Below are positions 1 through 11,500 of a stretch of DNA of 64,000 bases, piece after piece. The stretch comes from Persicaria tinctoria (taxonomy: Eukaryota; Streptophyta; Magnoliopsida; Caryophyllales; Polygonaceae), in the NCBI GenBank assembly GCA_037127255.1, contig JBANSL010000002.1:4446001-4510000 (forward strand), given 5' to 3'. Below the pieces are notes generated by a model. That model saw only the letters and a list, made by a program, of their open reading frames with translations, was not told the origin of the DNA and searched no databases. Both the position numbers and the translations under genes were made by a program. Each line of letters opens with the position of its first letter. The first letter of the stretch is position 1.

Positions 1-105
1 TTAAGGTAATGTCCCTCTGAACAGCCGTTGCGGACACATGCTCGGTATTTTTTGAATAACTTGAGATCCGTTGGTCCAATCGGGCCGTTTGAGGACTCCT
101 GGGAA

Positions 106-122
106 AGCTAACTTCGATAGCT
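106..122. repeat. Short inverted repeat AGCTA / TAGCT
   Basis: AGCTA (106-110) and TAGCT (118-122) are reverse complements separated by seven bases. The element recurs in A and S copies. All C copies carry TAACT in place of TAGCT, which breaks the pairing, and a few S copies carry the neighbouring change CTATGAC, which leaves it intact. It is short and could be chance, but it is a clean marker separating C from the other classes. Confidence 0.5.
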
Positions 123-309
123 ACGACTTTACTGGGGAGGTTTTTATAGAATTACTCCTCTAAAAAGACTAAAAAACCATTTTTCCCAGGCTTAAATTTG
201 GGCAAATTTTCGGCTTTTTTCAAAGGGGTTAGTACACGAAAAAATATGAAAATCTCAAAAAATGAAAAATCCAAAATACTTTGCACTAAGCATAGTGGGA
301 TGCTGTTAA

Positions 310-345
310 GGACATCCGTCCACAAAACTCCCGCCCGGGATGTCC
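310..345. repeat. Per-monomer inverted repeat GGACATCC / GGATGTCC
   Basis: GGACATCC at 310-317 is the exact reverse complement of GGATGTCC at 338-345, separated by a 20-base spacer whose last four bases (334-337) begin the CCCGGG hexamer at 334-339. It could form an 8-bp stem. The same element is present at the 3' end of nearly every unit. It is altered in a few copies, for example the GGAATGTCC versions near 2130, 3562 and 4994, which break one pair and destroy CCCGGG. Whether it forms a hairpin or binds a protein cannot be judged from sequence. Confidence 0.75.
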
Positions 346-594
346 AAATGGGCCCGGAATTAAGGTAATGTCCCTCTGAACAGCCGTTGCGGACACATGC
401 TCGGTATTTTTTGAATAACTTGAGATCCGTTGGTCCAATCGGGCCGTTTGATGACTCCTGGGAAAGCTAACTTCGATAGCTACGACTTTACTGGGGAGGT
501 TTTCAGAGAATTCCTCCTCTAAAAGGGCCAAAAAACTATTTTTTCAAGGCTTAAATTTGGGAAATTTTCGGATTTTTTCAAAGGGGTTAGTACA

Positions 595-635
595 CGAAAA
601 AATATGAAAATCTCAAAAAATGAAAAATCCAAAAT
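595..635. repeat. A-tract segment of the monomer
   Basis: Five runs of A (597-602, 607-610, 615-620, 623-627, 631-634) follow one another with centres about 7.5-9 bases apart. Runs spaced near the helical repeat can give intrinsic curvature, a property often reported for satellite DNA; curvature here is inferred. Nearly every monomer has this segment. The first and third runs lie in direct repeats 18 bases apart, which is exactly the size of the deletion in the four 340-bp units. Confidence 0.6.
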
Positions 636-717
636 ACTTTGCACTAGGCAAGGTGGGATGCTGTTAAGGACATCCGTCCACAAAACTCCCGCCCGGGATG
701 TCCAAATGGGCCCGGAA

Positions 718-1076
718 TTAAGGTAATGTCCCTCTGAACACCCGTTGCGGACACATGCTCGGTATTTTTTGAATAACTTGAGATCCGTTGGTCCAGTCGG
801 GCCGTTTGAGGACTCCTGGGAAAGCTAACTTCGATAGCTACGACTTTACTGGGGAGGTTTTTATAGAATTACTCCTCTAAAAAGACTAAAAAACCATTTT
901 TCCCAGGCTTAAATTTGGGCAAATTTTCGGCTTTTTTCAAAGGGGTTAGTACACGAAAAAATATGAAAATCTCAAAAAAAGAAAAATCCAAAATACTTTG
1001 CACTAAGCATAGTGGGATGCTGTTAAGGACATCCGTCCACAAAACTCCCGCCCGGGATGTCCAAATGGGCCCGGAA
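718..1076. repeat. Type A monomer, example copy (359 bp)
   Basis: This is a representative A copy. Its marks are CACCCG near base 22, CAGTCGGG, GAGGACTCC, TTTATAGAATTAC (so no EcoRI site), AGACTAAAAAACC, CCCAGGCTT, GGGCAAATTTTCGGC and a 3' end with CTAAGCATAG. I count about 73 A-like copies in the window, including the A' and A-hybrid mosaics. To the right of about 31.6 kb most ordinary A copies carry CAGCCG instead of CACCCG. This copy also has a private T-to-A change in its A-tract segment near 980. No coding role is evident. Confidence 0.92.
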
Positions 1077-1434
1077 TTAAGGTAATGTCCCTCTGAACAG
1101 CCGTTGCGGACACATGCTCGGTATTTTTTGAATAACTTGAGATCCGTTGGTCCAATCGGGCCGTTTGATGACTCCTGGGAAAGCTAACTTCGATAGCTAC
1201 GACTTTACTGGGGAGGTTTTCAGAGAATTCCTCCTCTAAAAGGGCCAAAAAACTATTTTTTCAAGGCTTAAATTTGGGAAATTTTCGGATTTTTTCAAAG
1301 GGGTTAGTACACGAAAAAATATGAAAATCTCAAAAAATGAAAAATCCAAAATACTTTGCACTAGGCAAGGTGGGATGCTGTTAAGGACATCCGTCCACAA
1401 AACTCCCGCCCGGGATGTCCAAATGGGCCCGGAA
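1077..1434. repeat. Type S monomer, example copy (358 bp)
   Basis: This is a representative S copy. Its marks are CAGCCG, CAATCGGG, GATGACTCC, TTTCAGAGAATTCC (EcoRI site), GGGCCAAAAAACT, TTCAAGGCTT, GGGAAATTTTCGGA and a 3' end with CTAGGCAAGG. It is one base shorter than A because GGGCAAA becomes GGGAAA. A 357-bp subclass loses one further T (GGGAAATTTCGG) and occurs only to the left of about 25.45 kb. About 85 S-like copies are present. A minus-strand frame of 81 codons opens at a TTG in the GGGCCAA block of most S copies and ends in the previous unit; I regard it as non-coding. Confidence 0.92.
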
Positions 1435-2151
1435 TTAAGGTAATGTCCCTCTGAACACCCGTTGCGGACACATGCTCGGTATTTTTTGAATAACTTGAGA
1501 TCCGTTGGTCCAGTCGGGCCGTTTGAGGACTCCTGGGAAAGCTAACTTCGATAGCTACGACTTTACTGGGGAGGTTTTTATAGAATTACTCCTCTAAAAA
1601 GACTAAAAAACCATTTTTCCCAGGCTTAAATTTGGGCAAATTTTCGGCTTTTTTCAAAGGGGTTAGTACACGAAAAAATATGAAAATCTCAAAAAATGAA
1701 AAATCCAAAATACTTTGCACTAAGCATAGTGGGATGCTGTTAAGGACATCCGTCCACAAAACTCCCGCCCGGGATGTCCAAATGGGCCCGGAATTAAGGT
1801 AATGTCCCTCTGAACAGCCGTTGCGGACACATGCTCGGTATTTTTTGAATAACTTGAGATCCGTTGGTCCAATCGGGCCGTTTGATGACTCCTGGGAAAG
1901 CTAACTTCGATAGCTACGACTTTACTGGGGAGGTTTTCAGAGAATTCCTCCTCTAAAAGGGCCAAAAAACTATTTTTTCAAGGCTTAAATTTGGGAAATT
2001 TTCGGATTTTTTCAAAGGGGTTAGTACACGAAAAAATATGAAAATCTCAAAAAATGAAAAATCCAAAATACTTTGCACTAGGCAAGGTGGGATGCTGTTA
2101 AGGACATCCGTCCACAAAACTCCCGCCCGGAATGTCCAAATGGGCCCGGAA

Positions 2152-5100
2152 TTAAGGTAATGTCCCTCTGAACAGCCGTTGCGGACACATGCTCGGTATT
2201 TTTTGAATAACTTGAGATCCGTTGGTCCAATCGGGCCGTTTGAGGACTCCTGGGAAAGCTAACTTCGATAGCTACGACTTTACTGGGGAGGTTTTCAGAG
2301 AATTCCTCCTCTAAAAGGGCCAAAAAACTATTTTTTCAAGGCATAAATTTGGGAAATTTTCGGATTTTTTCAAAGGGGTTAGTACACGAAAAAATATGAA
2401 AATCTCAAAAAATGAAAAATCCAAAATACTTTGCACTAGGCAAGGTGGGATGCTGTTAAGGACATCCGTCCACAAAACTCCCGCCCGGGATGTCCAAATG
2501 GGCCCGGAATTAAGGTAATGTCCCTCTGAACACCCGTTGCGGACACATGCTCGGTATTTTTTGAATAACTTGAGATCCGTTGGTCCAGTCGGGCCGTTTG
2601 AGGACTCCTGGGAAAGCTAACTTCGATAGCTACGACTTTACTGGGGAGGTTTTTATAGAATTACTCCTCTAAAAAGACTAAAAAACCATTTTTCCCAGGC
2701 TTAAATTTGGGCAAATTTTCGGCTTTTTTCAAAGGGGTTAGTACACGAAAAAATATGAAAATCTCAAAAAATGAAAAATCCAAAATACTTTGCACTAAGC
2801 ATAGTGGGATGCTGTTAAGGACATCCGTCCACAAAACTCCCGCCCGGGATGTCCAAATGGGCCCGGAATTAAGGTAATGTCCCTCTGAACAGCCGTTGCG
2901 GACACATGCTCGGTATTTTTTGAATAACTTGAGATCCGTTGGTCCAATCGGGCCGTTTGATGACTCCTGGGAAAGCTAACTTCGATAGCTACGACTTTAC
3001 TGGGGAGGTTTTCAGAGAATTCCTCCTCTAAAAGGGCCAAAAAACTATTTTTTCAAGGCTTAAATTTGGGAAATTTCGGATTTTTTCAAAGGGGTTAGTA
3101 CACGAAAAAATATGAAAATCTCAAAAAATGAAAAATCCAAAATACTTTGCACTAGGCAAGGTGGGATGCTGTTAAGGACATCCGTCCACAAAACTCCCGC
3201 CCGGGATGTCCAAATGGGCCCGGAATTAAGGTAATGTCCCTCTGAACACCCGTTGCGGACACATGCTCGGTATTTTTTGAATAACTTGAGATCCGTTGGT
3301 CCAATCGGGCCGTTTGAGGACTCCTGGGAAAGCTAACTTCGATAGCTACGACTTTACTGGGGAGGTTTTCAGAGAATTCCTCCTCTAAAAGGGCCAAAAA
3401 ACTATTTTTTCAAGGCTTAAATTTGGGAAATTTTCGGATTTTTTCAAAGGGGTTAGTACACGAAAAAATATGAAAATCTCAAAAAATGAAAAATCCAAAA
3501 TACTTTGCACTAGGCAAGGTGGGATGCTGTTAAGGACATCCGTCCACAAAACTCCCGCCCGGAATGTCCAAATGGGCCCGGAATTAAGGTAATGTCCCTC
3601 TGAACAGCCGTTGCGGACACATGCTCGGTATTTTTTGAATAACTTGAGATCCGTTGGTCCAATCGGGCCGTTTGAGGACTCCTGGGAAAGCTAACTTCGA
3701 TAGCTACGACTTTACTGGGGAGGTTTTCAGAGAATTCCTCCTCTAAAAGGGCCAAAAAACTATTTTTTCAAGGCATAAATTTGGGAAATTTTCGGATTTT
3801 TTCAAAGGGGTTAGTACACGAAAAAATATGAAAATCTCAAAAAATGAAAAATCCAAAATACTTTGCACTAGGCAAGGTGGGATGCTGTTAAGGACATCCG
3901 TCCACAAAACTCCCGCCCGGGATGTCCAAATGGGCCCGGAATTAAGGTAATGTCCCTCTGAACACCCGTTGCGGACACATGCTCGGTATTTTTTGAATAA
4001 CTTGAGATCCGTTGGTCCAGTCGGGCCGTTTGAGGACTCCTGGGAAAGCTAACTTCGATAGCTACGACTTTACTGGGGAGGTTTTTATAGAATTACTCCT
4101 CTAAAAAGACTAAAAAACCATTTTTCCCAGGCTTAAATTTGGGCAAATTTTCGGCTTTTTTCAAAGGGGTTAGTACACGAAAAAATATGAAAATCTCAAA
4201 AAATGAAAAATCCAAAATACTTTGCACTAAGCATAGTGGGATGCTGTTAAGGACATCCGTCCACAAAACTCCCGCCCGGGATGTCCAAATGGGCCCGGAA
4301 TTAAGGTAATGTCCCTCTGAACAGCCGTTGCGGACACATGCTCGGTATTTTTTGAATAACTTGAGATCCGTTGGTCCAATCGGGCCGTTTGATGACTCCT
4401 GGGAAAGCTAACTTCGATAGCTACGACTTTACTGGGGAGGTTTTCAGAGAATTCCTCCTCTAAAAGGGCCAAAAAACTATTTTTTCAAGGCTTAAATTTG
4501 GGAAATTTCGGATTTTTTCAAAGGGGTTAGTACACGAAAAAATATGAAAATCTCAAAAAATGAAAAATCCAAAATACTTTGCACTAGGCAAGGTGGGATG
4601 CTGTTAAGGACATCCGTCCACAAAACTCCCGCCCGGGATGTCCAAATGGGCCCGGAATTAAGGTAATGTCCCTCTGAACACCCGTTGCGGACACATGCTC
4701 GGTATTTTTTGAATAACTTGAGATCCGTTGGTCCAATCGGGCCGTTTGAGGACTCCTGGGAAAGCTAACTTCGATAGCTACGACTTTACTGGGGAGGTTT
4801 TCAGAGAATTCCTCCTCTAAAAGGGCCAAAAAACTATTTTTTCAAGGCTTAAATTTGGGAAATTTTCGGATTTTTTCAAAGGGGTTAGTACACGAAAAAA
4901 TATGAAAATCTCAAAAAATGAAAAATCCAAAATACTTTGCACTAGGCAAGGTGGGATGCTGTTAAGGACATCCGTCCACAAAACTCCCGCCCGGAATGTC
5001 CAAATGGGCCCGGAATTAAGGTAATGTCCCTCTGAACAGCCGTTGCGGACACATGCTCGGTATTTTTTGAATAACTTGAGATCCGTTGGTCCAATCGGGC

Positions 5101-6089
5101 CGTTTGAGGACTCCTGGGAAAGCTAACTTCGATAGCTACGACTTTACTGGGGAGGTTTTCAGAGAATTCCTCCTCTAAAAGGGCCAAAAAACTATTTTTT
5201 CAAGGCTTAAATTTGGGAAATTTTCGGATTTTTTCAAAGGGGTTAGTACACGAAAAAATATGAAAATCTCAAAAAATGAAAAATCCAAAATACTTTGCAC
5301 TAGGCAAGGTGGGATGCTGTTAAGGACATCCGTCCACAAAACTCCCGCCCGGGATGTCCAAATGGGCCCGGAATTAAGGTAATGTCCCTCTGAACACCCG
5401 TTGCGGACACATGCTCGGTATTTTTTGAATAACTTGAGATCCGTTGGTCCAGTCGGGCCGTTTGAGGACTCCTGGGAAAGCTAACTTCGATAGCTACGAC
5501 TTTACTGGGGAGGTTTTTATAGAATTACTCCTCTAAAAAGACTAAAAAACCATTTTACCCAGGCTTAAATTTGGGCAAATTTTCGGCTTTTTTCAAAGGG
5601 GTTAGTACACGGAAAAATATGAAAATCTCAAAAAATGAAAAATCCAAAATACTTTGCACTAAGCATAGTGGGATGCTGTTAAGGACATCCGTCCACAAAA
5701 CTCCCGCCCGGGATGTCCAAATGGGCCCGGAATTAAGGTAATGTCCCTCTGAACAGCCGTTGCGGACACATGCTCGGTATTTTTTGAATAACTTGAGATC
5801 CGTTGGTCCAATCGGGCCGTTTGATGACTCCTGGGAAAGCTAACTTCGATAGCTACGACTTTACTGGGGAGGTTTTCAGAGAATTCCTCCTCTAAAAGGG
5901 CCAAAAAACTATTTTTTCAAGGCTTAAATTTGGGAAATTTCGGATTTTTTCAAAGGGGTTAGTACACGAAAAAATATGAAAATCTCAAAAAATGAAAAAT
6001 CCAAAATACTTTGCACTAGGCAAGGTGGGATGCTGTTAAGGACATCCGTCCACAAAACTCCCGCCCGGGATGTCCAAATGGGCCCGGAA
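2152..6089. repeat. 4-mer HOR S-A-S357-S, 1432-bp period
   Basis: The order S, A, S357, S repeats at 2152-3583 and 3584-5015, then S, A, S357 at 5016-6089. The period is 1432 bases (358+359+357+358). Shared private variants support copying as a block: GGAATGTCC just before 2152, 3584 and 5016, and GGCATAAATT in the leading S of the first two units only. The third unit has back-changed or converted GGCTTAAATT and carries private changes in its A copy (CATTTTACCC, CACGGAAAAA). Confidence 0.88.
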
Positions 6090-8595
6090 TTAAGGTAATG
6101 TCCCTCTGAACACCCGTTGCGGACACATGCTCGGTATTTTTTGAATAACTTGAGATCCGTTGGTCCAGTCGGGCCGTTTGAGGACTCCTGGGAAAGCTAA
6201 CTTCGATAGCTACGACTTTACTGGGGAGGTTTTTATAGAATTACTCCTCTAAAAAGACTAAAAAACCATTTTTCCCAGGCTTAAATTTGGGCAAATTTTC
6301 GGCTTTTTTCAAAGGGGTTAGTACACGAAAAAATATGAAAATCTCAAAAAATGAAAAATCCAAAATACTTTGCACTAGGCAAGGTGGGATGCTGTTAAGG
6401 ACATCCGTCCACAAAACTCCCGCCCGGGATGTCCAAATGGGCCCGGAATTAAGGTAATGTCCCTCTGAACAGCCGTTGCGGACACATGCTCGGTATTTTT
6501 TGAATAACTTGAGATCCGTTGGTCCAATCGGGCCGTTTGAGGACTCCTGGGAAAGCTAACTTCGATAGCTACGACTTTACCGGGGAGGTTTTCAGAGAAT
6601 TCCTCCTCTAAAAGGGCCAAAAAACTATTTTTTCAAGGCTTAAATTTGGGAAATTTTCGGATTTTTTCAAAGGGGTTAGTACACGAAAAAATATGAAAAT
6701 CTCAAAAAATGAAAAATCCAAAATACTTTGCACTAGGCAAGGTGGGATGCTGTTAAGGACATCCGTCCACAAAACTCCCGCCCGGGATGTCCAAATGGGC
6801 CCGGAATTAAGGTAATGTCCCTCTGAACAGCCGTTGCGGACACATGCTCGGTATTTTTTGAATAACTTGAGATCCGTTGGTCCAATCGGGCCGTTTGATG
6901 ACTCCTGGGAAAGCTAACTTCGATAGCTATGACTTTACTGGGGAGGTTTTCAGAGAATTCCTCCTCTAAAAGGGCCAAAAAACTATTTTTTCAAGGCTTA
7001 AATTTGGGAAATTTCGGATTTTTTCAAAGGGGTTAGTACACGAAAAAATATGAAAATCTCAAAAAATGAAAAATCCAAAATACTTTGCACTAGGCAAGGT
7101 GGGATGCTGTTAAGGACATCCGTCCACAAAACTCCCGCCCGGGATGTCCAAATGGGCCCGGAATTAAGGTAATGTCCCTCTGAACACCCGTTGCGGACAC
7201 ATGCTCGGTATTTTTTGAATAACTTGAGATCCGTTGGTCCAGTCGGGCCGTTTGAGGACTCCTGGGAAAGCTAACTTCGATAGCTACGACTTTACTGAGG
7301 AGGTTTTTATAGAATTACTCCTCTAAAAAGACTAAAAAACCATTTTTCCCAGGCTTAAATTTGGGCAAATTTTCGGCTTTTTTCAAAGGGGTTAGTACAC
7401 GAAAAAATATGAAAATCTCAAAAAATGAAAAATCCAAAATACTTTGCACTAAGCATAGTGGGATGCTGTTAAGGACATCCGTCCACAAAACTCCCGCCCG
7501 GGATGTCCAAATGGGCCCGGAATTAAGGTAATGTCCCTCTGAACAACCGTTGCGGACACATGCTCGGTATTTTTTGAATAACTTGAGATCCGTTGGTCCA
7601 ATCGGGCCGTTTGATGACTCCTGGGAAAGCTAACTTCGATAGCTACGACTTTACTGCGGAGGTTTTCAGAGAATTCCTCCTCTAAAAGGGCCAAAAAACT
7701 ATTTTTTCAAGGCTTAAATTTGGGAAATTTCGGATTTTTTCAAAGGGGTTAGTACACGAAAAAATATGAAAATCTCAAATAATGAAAAATCCAAAATACT
7801 TTGCACTAGGCAAGGTGGGATGCTGTTAAGGACATCCGTCCACAAAACTCCCGCCCGGGATGTCCAAATGGGCCCGGAATTAAGGTAATGTCCCTCTGAA
7901 CACCCGTTGCGGACACATGCTCGGTATTTTTTGAATAACTTGAGATCCGTTGGTCCAGTCGGGCCGTTTGAGGACTCCTGGGAAAGCTAACTTCGATAGC
8001 TACGACTTTACTGGGGAGGTTTTTATAGAATTACTCCTCTAAAAAGACTAAAAAACCATTTTTCCCAGGCTTAAATTTGGGCAAATTTTCGGCTTTTTTC
8101 AAAGGGGTTAGTACACGAAAAAATATGAAAATCTCAAAAAATGAAAAATCCAAAATACTTTGCACTAGGCAAGGTGGGATGCTGTTAAGGACATCCGTCC
8201 ACAAAACTCCCGCCCGGGATGTCCAAATGGGCCCGGAATTAAGGTAATGTCCCTCTGAACAGCCGTTGCGGACACATGCTCGGTATTTTTTGAATAACTT
8301 GAGATCCGTTGGTCCAATCGGGCCGTTTGAGGACTCCTGGGAAAGCTAACTTCGATAGCTACGACTTTACTGGGGAGGTTTTCAGAGAATTCCTCCTCTA
8401 AAAGGGCCAAAAAACTATTTTTTCAAGGCTTAAATTTGGGAAATTTCGGATTTTTTCAAAGGGGTTAGTACACGAAAAAATATGAAAATCTCAAATAATG
8501 AAAAATCCAAAATACTTTGCACTAGGCAAGGTGGGATGCTGTTAAGGACATCCGTCCACAAAACTCCCGCCCGGGATGTCCAAATGGGCCCGGAA
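6090..8595. repeat. Shortened 7-mer material plus A-S357 dimer
   Basis: The order is A, S (ACCGGGG), S357 (CTATGAC), A (ACTGAGG), S357 (AACAACCG), A, S357. The first five units carry the same diagnostic variants as the 7-mer to the right but lack two of its S units; an A-S357 pair follows. The S357 at 7523 has a private ACTGCGG. The segment looks like a deletion derivative or precursor of the 2506-bp HOR. Confidence 0.8.
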
Positions 8596-11500
8596 TTAAG
8601 GTAATGTCCCTCTGAACACCCGTTGCGGACACATGCTCGGTATTTTTTGAATAACTTGAGATCCGTTGGTCCAGTCGGGCCGTTTGAGGACTCCTGGGAA
8701 AGCTAACTTCGATAGCTACGACTTTACTGGGGAGGTTTTTATAGAATTACTCCTCTAAAAAGACTAAAAAACCATTTTTCCCAGGCTTAAATTTGGGCAA
8801 ATTTTCGGCCTTTTTCAAAGGGGTTAGTACACGAAAAAATATGAAAATCTCAAAAAATGAAAAATCCAAAATACTTTGCACTAGGCAAGGTGGGATGCTG
8901 TTAAGGACATCCGTCCACAAAACTCCCGCCCGGGATGTCCAAATGGGCCCGGAATTAAGGTAATGTCCCTCTGAACAGCCGTTGCGGACACATGCTCGGT
9001 ATTTTTTGAATAACTTGAGATCCGTTGGTCCAATCGGGCCGTTTGAGGACTCCTGGGAAAGCTAACTTCGATAGCTACGACTTTACTGGGGAGGTTTTCA
9101 GAGAATTCCTCCTCTAAAAGGGCCAAAAAACTATTTTTTCAAGGCTTAAATTTGGGAAATTTTCGGATTTTTTCAAAGGGGTTAGTACACGAAAAAATAT
9201 GAAAATCTCAAAAAATGAAAAATCCAAAATACTTTGCACTAGGCAAGGTGGGATGCTGTTAAGGACATCCGTCCACAAAACTCCCGCCCGGGATGTCCAA
9301 ATGGGCCCGGAATTAAGGTAATGTCCCTCTGAACAGCCGTTGCGGACACATGCTCGGTATTTTTTGAATAACTTGAGATCCGTTGGTCCAATCGGGCCGT
9401 TTGAGGACTCCTGGGAAAGCTAACTTCGATAGCTACGACTTTACTGGGGAGGTTTTCAGAGAATTCCTCCTCTAAAAGGGCCAAAAAACTATTTTTTCAA
9501 GGCTTAAATTTGGGAAATTTTCGGATTTTTTCAAAGGGGTTAGTACACGAAAAAATATGAAAATCTCAAAAAATGAAAAATCCAAAATACTTTGCACTAG
9601 GCAAGGTGGGATGCTGTTAAGGACATCCGTCCACAAAACTCCCGCCCGGGATGTCCAAATGGGCCCGGAATTAAGGTAATGTCCCTCTGAACAGCCGTTG
9701 CGGACACATGCTCGGTATTTTTTGAATAACTTGAGATCCGTTGGTCCAATCGGGCCGTTTGAGGACTCCTGGGAAAGCTAACTTCGATAGCTACGACTTT
9801 ACCGGGGAGGTTTTCAGAGAATTCCTCCTCTAAAAGGGCCAAAAAACTATTTTTTCAAGGCTTAAATTTGGGAAATTTTCGGATTTTTTCAAAGGGGTTA
9901 GTACACGAAAAAATATGAAAATCTCAAAAAATGAAAAATCCAAAATACTTTGCACTAGGCAAGGTGGGATGCTGTTAAGGACATCCGTCCACAAAACTCC
10001 CGCCCGGGATGTCCAAATGGGCCCGGAATTAAGGTAATGTCCCTCTGAACAGCCGTTGCGGACACATGCTCGGTATTTTTTGAATAACTTGAGATCCGTT
10101 GGTCCAATCGGGCCGTTTGATGACTCCTGGGAAAGCTAACTTCGATAGCTATGACTTTACTGGGGAGGTTTTCAGAGAATTCCTCCTCTAAAAGGGCCAA
10201 AAAACTATTTTTTCAAGGCTTAAATTTGGGAAATTTCGGATTTTTTCAAAGGGGTTAGTACACGAAAAAATATGAAAATCTCAAAAAATGAAAAATCCAA
10301 AATACTTTGCACTAGGCAAGGTGGGATGCTGTTAAGGACATCCGTCCACAAAACTCCCGCCCGGGATGTCCAAATGGGCCCGGAATTAAGGTAATGTCCC
10401 TCTGAACACCCGTTGCGGACACATGCTCGGTATTTTTTGAATAACTTGAGATCCGTTGGTCCAGTCGGGCCGTTTGAGGACTCCTGGGAAAGCTAACTTC
10501 GATAGCTACGACTTTACTGAGGAGGTTTTTATAGAATTACTCCTCTAAAAAGACTAAAAAACCATTTTTCCCAGGCTTAAATTTGGGCAAATTTTCGGCT
10601 TTTTTCAAAGGGGTTAGTACACGAAAAAATATGAAAATCTCAAAAAATGAAAAATCCAAAATACTTTGCACTAAGCATAGTGGGATGCTGTTAAGGACAT
10701 CCGTCCACAAAACTCCCGCCCGGGATGTCCAAATGGGCCCGGAATTAAGGTAATGTCCCTCTGAACAACCGTTGCGGACACATGCTCGGTATTTTTTGAA
10801 TAACTTGAGATCCGTTGGTCCAATCGGGCCGTTTGATGACTCCTGGGAAAGCTAACTTCGATAGCTACGACTTTACTGGGGAGGTTTTCAGAGAATTCCT
10901 CCTCTAAAAGGGCCAAAAAACTATTTTTTCAAGGCTTAAATTTGGGAAATTTCGGATTTTTTCAAAGGGGTTAGTACACGAAAAAATATGAAAATCTCAA
11001 ATAATGAAAAATCCAAAATACTTTGCACTAGGCAAGGTGGGATGCTGTTAAGGACATCCGTCCACAAAACTCCCGCCCGGGATGTCCAAATGGGCCCGGA
11101 ATTAAGGTAATGTCCCTCTGAACACCCGTTGCGGACACATGCTCGGTATTTTTTGAATAACTTGAGATCCGTTGGTCCAGTCGGGCCGTTTGAGGACTCC
11201 TGGGAAAGCTAACTTCGATAGCTACGACTTTACTGGGGAGGTTTTTATAGAATTACTCCTCTAAAAAGACTAAAAAACCATTTTTCCCAGGCTTAAATTT
11301 GGGCAAATTTTCGGCCTTTTTCAAAGGGGTTAGTACACGAAAAAATATGAAAATCTCAAAAAATGAAAAATCCAAAATACTTTGCACTAGGCAAGGTGGG
11401 ATGCTGTTAAGGACATCCGTCCACAAAACTCCCGCCCGGGATGTCCAAATGGGCCCGGAATTAAGGTAATGTCCCTCTGAACAGCCGTTGCGGACACATG

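Larger units (their letters stand above)
1..2151. repeat. A-S dimer block, 717-bp period
   Basis: Units alternate A (1, 718, 1435) and S (360, 1077, 1794), giving a 717-bp period. The first A copy is itself mosaic: it has S-like CAGCCG and CAATCGGG but an A centre. The end of the last S unit (near 2130) carries GGAATGTCC, a variant that marks the start of the next HOR. The block presumably continues to the left of the window. No gene is seen. Confidence 0.88.

Noticed and set aside
52..90. CENP-B box-like match (CCGTTGG then CGGG)
   Set aside because: The spacing between GTTGG and CGGG is six bases rather than three and the TTCG start is TCCG, so the core required bases are not in register. 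The resemblance is probably chance.
181..300. Promoter or terminator from the T-rich and A-rich runs
   Set aside because: The same runs occur in every monomer; there is no gene for them to serve and no specific signal beyond base composition.
1..358. Monomer as an internal dimer of ~179 bp
   Set aside because: The two halves differ in composition (G+C-rich against A-tract-rich) and I see no sustained alignment; only short strings such as TTAAGG and ATGTCC recur.
286..531. 81-codon minus-strand reading frame repeated in most S units as a family of small genes
   Set aside because: It starts at TTG, the only internal ATG leaves about nine codons, and it lies entirely in tandem satellite across monomer borders. 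Copies lose it by single substitutions. No domain is recognisable and copy identity is explained by repeat homogenisation.
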